Source: Hyphomicrobiaceae bacterium (GTDB taxonomy: Bacteria > Pseudomonadota > Alphaproteobacteria > Rhizobiales > Hyphomicrobiaceae). Taken from it: a stretch of 64,000 nt of DNA. Where the stretch lies: assembly GCA_020638035.1 (NCBI GenBank), contig JACKJI010000003.1, forward strand, positions 1-64,000, written 5' to 3'. The translations under genes and the position numbers were made by a program. The notes under the pieces were generated by a model. That model saw only the letters and a list, made by a program, of their open reading frames with translations, was not told where the DNA came from and ran no database searches. Positions 61,156-64,000 of the stretch are shown here, piece after piece; positions within the stretch are counted from its first letter, which is position 1; every line of letters starts with the position of its first letter.

Positions 61156-62036
61156 TGTCGCATCGTCTCGAGGCGGGTGGGCGGATCGTGGTCGCGAGCC
61201 ACAATCCCGGCAAGGTGTGGGAAATTCAGCAGCTCATTGCGCCATATGGTCTGGAAGCGGTCTCGGCAAAAGCGCTGAAGCTCGTCGAGCCAGAGGAAAC
61301 CGAGTCCACGTTCGTGGGAAATGCGCGGCTGAAGGCCGTCGCGGCGGCGAAAGCGTCCGGTCTGCCGGCACTGGCTGACGATTCGGGTCTGGAGGTCGCG
61401 ATCCTCAATGGCGCGCCGGGAATTTATTCCGCGCGCTGGGCAGGACCGACCAAGGACTTCTCGATCGCGATGCAGAAGGTAGCCGACGAAATCACCATGC
61501 GCGGTGGCTGGGACGGCGGCGGACCGCGCGCAAACTTCGTCTCGGTGCTGTGCCTCGCCTGGCCTGACGGCTCGCATCAGGTTTTTCAAGGCAAGGTGTT
61601 TGGTCATCTCGTCTGGCCACCGCGCGGTGGCAATGGTTTCGGCTATGACCCGATGTTCCAGCCCGACGGCGAGGAGCAGACGTTCGGTGAGATGCCGCCG
61701 GACGAGAAGAATGCCATGTCGCATCGCGCAAGGGCGTTCGCTGCGTTCAAGGCCGACTGCCTTGCCGGGCACGTACGCCGCTCAGAGCCACCGTCGCGCG
61801 AGACGGCGATCGAAGGACTGAAGGCGGCAGCAGCCAACCTTTCAACGCAGGCGGAGCTGGCTCGGTTCGTTGCCAACCTCTCAGCGGATGCTGCCGCTCA
61901 CCCGGACGAGGTCGGTGCCGGCATGGCTCCAGGTCTGCGCCGGCTTGCTACGTGGCTGGAGACGGAAGCCCTCGAAGAGGAGACGAAATGGCGCCTTGTT
62001 GCGCGTGCATTGCTTGCTGCGGCACAACGAACTTGA
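61155..62036 (+). CDS. rdgB: Non-canonical purine NTP pyrophosphatase RdgB/HAM1 with C-terminal extension
   Basis: RdgB hydrolyses XTP, dITP and similar damaged nucleotides. The 293-residue protein has the N-terminal IVVASHNPGKVWEIQQLI (residues 11-28), TFVGNARLKA, ALADDSGLEVAILNGAPGIYSARWAG, GGNGFGYDPMFQPDG and EMPPDEKNAMSHRARAF, which are complete family motifs ending near residue 208. The remaining 85 residues (from about EPPSRETAIEGL) are an extra helical C-terminal stretch, ending ALLAAAQRT, that the normal 200-residue enzymes lack. The ATG at 61155 overlaps the VOC stop. The extension's role is unknown. Confidence 0.93.
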   Translation: MSHRLEAGGRIVVASHNPGKVWEIQQLIAPYGLEAVSAKALKLVEPEETESTFVGNARLKAVAAAKASGLPALADDSGLEVAILNGAPGIYSARWAGPTKDFSIAMQKVADEITMRGGWDGGGPRANFVSVLCLAWPDGSHQVFQGKVFGHLVWPPRGGNGFGYDPMFQPDGEEQTFGEMPPDEKNAMSHRARAFAAFKADCLAGHVRRSEPPSRETAIEGLKAAAANLSTQAELARFVANLSADAAAHPDEVGAGMAPGLRRLATWLETEALEEETKWRLVARALLAAAQRT

Positions 62037-62436
62037 ACTGTTCTGTGGAAGGAGTTGTTAGGGGTCTCGGAACACGATTGCCAATCGGTTGATCGATTGT
62101 ATCGGATTTGGCCGAGGTTCTTCTTAAAGGCAGCGCGAATTTGGCTCTGGCCGTTGTCTTTTAAAATGACATGACGGCATATGATCAGCACGAATGGGTA
62201 TTTCATAAATGCATGAGTTGCTTGGATGATTTCACGCAGTCACGTTCCGCTCGACGCATTGTCGAAGAGCCTTGGTATAATTATCCGATAAAGGATTTCG
62301 ATAAGCCGAAGCTAATCTGGCCAGGCGAATTTTGCGCGAATATTGAGTAGCTTTTACAGGTGCCTCATACCGCTCTGTAATGGCTTGCTGCGATGCTTGC
62401 GTCTCTGTGAGTCTGATCAGCAAGCGGTTTCCCATC
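62037..62436. other. Low-GC intergenic region before the TadG-like gene
   Basis: The 400 bases are visibly richer in A and T than the rest of the window. A consensus TATAAT lies at 62276-62281, but no good -35 at normal spacing. ATCGGTTGATCGAT (about 62085-62098) is roughly palindromic. No gene or known RNA is recognised. Confidence 0.45.
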
Positions 62437-63807
62437 ATGAAGACGTACCTGCCCCAAGCCCTCCGGCGCTTTCATAAGGAAGAGCGCGGTACCGCGGCCA
62501 TCATGTTCGGGGTTCTGGCCATCCCGATGGTGATGTTCATTGGTTTCGCGGTCGACTACAGCCGTGTGATGGCGGCCGATCACGATCTGCAGGAAGCTGT
62601 TGACGCCGCGGCGATCGCTGCTGCCGTCTACAAGGTCGAGAAGCTGTCGTCGTCCTCGAGCACTCAGAGCGACGGGCAGATCTCGCAAACCGAGGGCAAA
62701 TCGGTCCGCCAGGTCGCATTGGACTATGTCAACGAGAACTCGGCGCTGCGCTACCTGAAAAATATCGTTCCGGATGCGCGCGAGAGCGGCAATACGCTTA
62801 CCGTGGTGGCGAAGGCGCAAGTGCCCTCGACGTTCGCAAGACTCGTCGTCGACAAATTTGACATCGAGGTGCGGGCCAAGACTCGCATGGCCGGCGAACC
62901 CATTGCGATGTGCCTGCTCGGTCTCAACAAGACGTCACCGCATACCGTTAAGGCGTGGGGCTCCGGCGAGGTCATCGCAAAGGAGTGCGCCGTGCTTTCA
63001 AACTCCACAAATGATGCCTCGCTCGTCACAGGCGGCAGCGCGACGATGACCGCCAAGGCTTTCTGCGCCGCAGGTGGTGTGTCGGGTGATGCGTTCACAC
63101 CGAAGCCCTATGAGAAGTGCGGTCAACAGCGGGATCCTTACGAGGGCCAGTTGACGAGAGAGGCGCTGAACGCCCAGGGGTACAATGTCCCCGGCGCCTG
63201 TCAGCAGACCGGGTTCGTGGCAAAGAAAGATGAGTCGATCAACGCCAACGGGACCGTGTATTCCTTCTGTGATGGGCTTGAAATCCACTCCAACAAGACA
63301 TTGACGCTCGGTCCCGGCATCTATGTGGTGTTTGGTGAATTGAAGATCGCAGCGCAGGCGACGCTGAAGGCCACGCAGGGAACGACCATCATCCTGGGCG
63401 ACCGGCGGTGGATGCCTGGACAGGAGGATGGATACATCTTCATTCGCGGCGGAGGAAACCTGCTGCTGACGGCTCCGACCTCGGGTCCGACGGCGTCGAT
63501 GGCGATCATTCAACCGACCGTGTCGGATTATACCGGCGGAGTAGAGTGGGCGAACCAGCATACGATCACTGGCGGCGGCACGATCGAGATCGTCGGCAAC
63601 TGGTATACGCCGCAGTCCAAGACGCTGGTCACCGGCAATGGCGAAATCAACGCCGTGTCAGCCTACTTCTCTCTGATCTCCGACTTCGTCGAGGTCGAGG
63701 GCAACGGTACGTTGACCATCCGGGCAGGCGGCGATCCGGAATCCGTGGCAATGACGGCGGTTCCAGGGCGGATGACCACTGGCCGGTTCATTACATTGAT
63801 CGAGTAG
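62437..63807 (+). CDS. TadE/TadG-like pilus assembly protein
   Basis: The 456-residue protein has a short basic leader and an N-terminal hydrophobic helix in the TadE/G style: FHKEERGTAAIMFGVLAIPMVMFIGFAVDYSRV, where ERGTAAIMFG is the TadE/TadG/pseudopilin-like stretch. An Ala-rich helical region and a long C-terminal part (about 240-450) follow. The latter looks like a beta-helix or beta-sandwich, with repeated GxG turns (LHS-like HSNKTLTLGPGIYVV, GGGNLLLTAPTSG, ITGGGTIEIVGNW and VEGNGTLTIRAGG). It probably is exported and anchored at the membrane, contributing to tight-adherence pilus assembly. No other tad gene is adjacent. A terminator follows. Confidence 0.85.
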   Translation: MKTYLPQALRRFHKEERGTAAIMFGVLAIPMVMFIGFAVDYSRVMAADHDLQEAVDAAAIAAAVYKVEKLSSSSSTQSDGQISQTEGKSVRQVALDYVNENSALRYLKNIVPDARESGNTLTVVAKAQVPSTFARLVVDKFDIEVRAKTRMAGEPIAMCLLGLNKTSPHTVKAWGSGEVIAKECAVLSNSTNDASLVTGGSATMTAKAFCAAGGVSGDAFTPKPYEKCGQQRDPYEGQLTREALNAQGYNVPGACQQTGFVAKKDESINANGTVYSFCDGLEIHSNKTLTLGPGIYVVFGELKIAAQATLKATQGTTIILGDRRWMPGQEDGYIFIRGGGNLLLTAPTSGPTASMAIIQPTVSDYTGGVEWANQHTITGGGTIEIVGNWYTPQSKTLVTGNGEINAVSAYFSLISDFVEVEGNGTLTIRAGGDPESVAMTAVPGRMTTGRFITLIE

Positions 63808-63837
63808 CGCGCGCTACGACCTCAGAACCAGCAAACG

Positions 63838-63868
63838 GCGGCACCACATCCTTGTGGTGCCGCTTTTG
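63838..63868 (+). terminator. Rho-independent terminator of the TadG-like gene
   Basis: GCGGCACCAC (63838-63847) and GTGGTGCCGC (63854-63863) form a perfect 10-bp stem with a six-base loop, followed by TTTTGCTTTT. It lies about 30 bases after the stop and just before the hemW start. Confidence 0.9.
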
Positions 63869-63931
63869 CTTTTGGCTTGCGCCGGCAGTGGACCTGGGGC
63901 ATGCCTCGCCCATCACCAAGGAGAGCAGATA

Positions 63932-64000
63932 TTGAGCGAGACCTCGCCGGGTTTCGGTGTCTACATTCACTGGCCGTTTTGCGCGCAGAAGTGCCCCTAC
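63932..64000 (+). CDS. hemW: Radical SAM heme chaperone HemW, N-terminus only
   Basis: Only the first 23 codons are in the window. From a TTG at 63932, with AAGGAGA about eight bases upstream, they read LSETSPGFGVYIHWPFCAQKCPY. The YIHWPFC-x3-C stretch is the beginning of the radical-SAM 4Fe-4S motif (CxxxCxxC) of HemW, which in this family opens with exactly this sequence. HemW inserts heme into acceptor proteins. hemW normally follows rdgB directly; here the TadG-like gene stands between them. Confidence 0.88.
   Translation, partial: MSETSPGFGVYIHWPFCAQKCPY

Overview
The window is a gene-dense, GC-rich chromosomal segment of an alphaproteobacterium. The evidence is the gene content and synteny: tandem yejA genes followed by yejBEF, an etfBA-hbd group, a CycM-like membrane cytochrome c, the envC-ctpA-(hydrolase)-rppH run, hrcA-grpE facing rph with rdgB and hemW beyond, a TadE/TadG-like pilus protein, and 29-bp dispersed repeats of a type seen in Hyphomicrobiales. 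A member of the order Hyphomicrobiales, possibly Hyphomicrobiaceae, is my inference. No transposase, integrase, CRISPR array, rRNA or tRNA gene was found.

Layout. 1-4 kb: a partial unknown gene at the left edge, an intergenic stretch with two DnaA-box-like sites and a palindrome, an NnrU-family membrane protein, and a decayed L,D-transpeptidase gene. 4-12 kb, plus strand: panB, a YfgM-like protein with bamB and der (outer membrane and ribosome assembly), a small secreted cysteine protein, holC and rlmJ. 11.5-21.5 kb, minus strand: an unknown protein, a glutathione transferase, the five-gene oligopeptide importer yejAABEF and a membrane cytochrome c. 21.6-29.5 kb: kdsB, pheA and an SDR on plus; a DUF486 protein, rppH, an alpha/beta hydrolase, ctpA and envC on minus. 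29.7-38.1 kb, plus strand: HIG1 protein, PduO-type adenosyltransferase, an unknown membrane protein, rhomboid protease, etfB-etfA-hbd, an unknown cytosolic protein, and an SDR plus VOC pair. 38.1-41.4 kb, minus strand: a tightly coupled four-gene operon (two DUF1538 membrane proteins, a P-II-like protein and a CBS-domain protein), then a HAD nucleotidase. 41.6-53.1 kb: a truncated hemoglobin, then leuC, a LysR regulator, trmD, a methyltransferase, a DUF1330 protein, pyrF, an FMN reductase, a cytochrome c, dnaJ and dnaK. 53.4-64 kb: a universal-stress remnant, pspA with a YiaA/B-type protein, a signal peptidase, grpE-hrcA, rph, a DUF2269-marR pair, a VOC protein with rdgB, a TadG-like protein, and the first 69 bases of hemW.

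How the genes work together. Envelope biogenesis recurs: bamB, kdsB, envC-ctpA, lepB, rhomboid, pspA and the decayed transpeptidase. The heat-shock set hrcA, grpE, dnaK and dnaJ lies within 9 kb in two transcription units. The part least explained by known biology is the DUF1538-DUF1538-P-II-CBS operon. All three of its junctions are 4-base ATGA overlaps, and it looks like a two-subunit membrane transporter with two dedicated nucleotide-sensing regulators.
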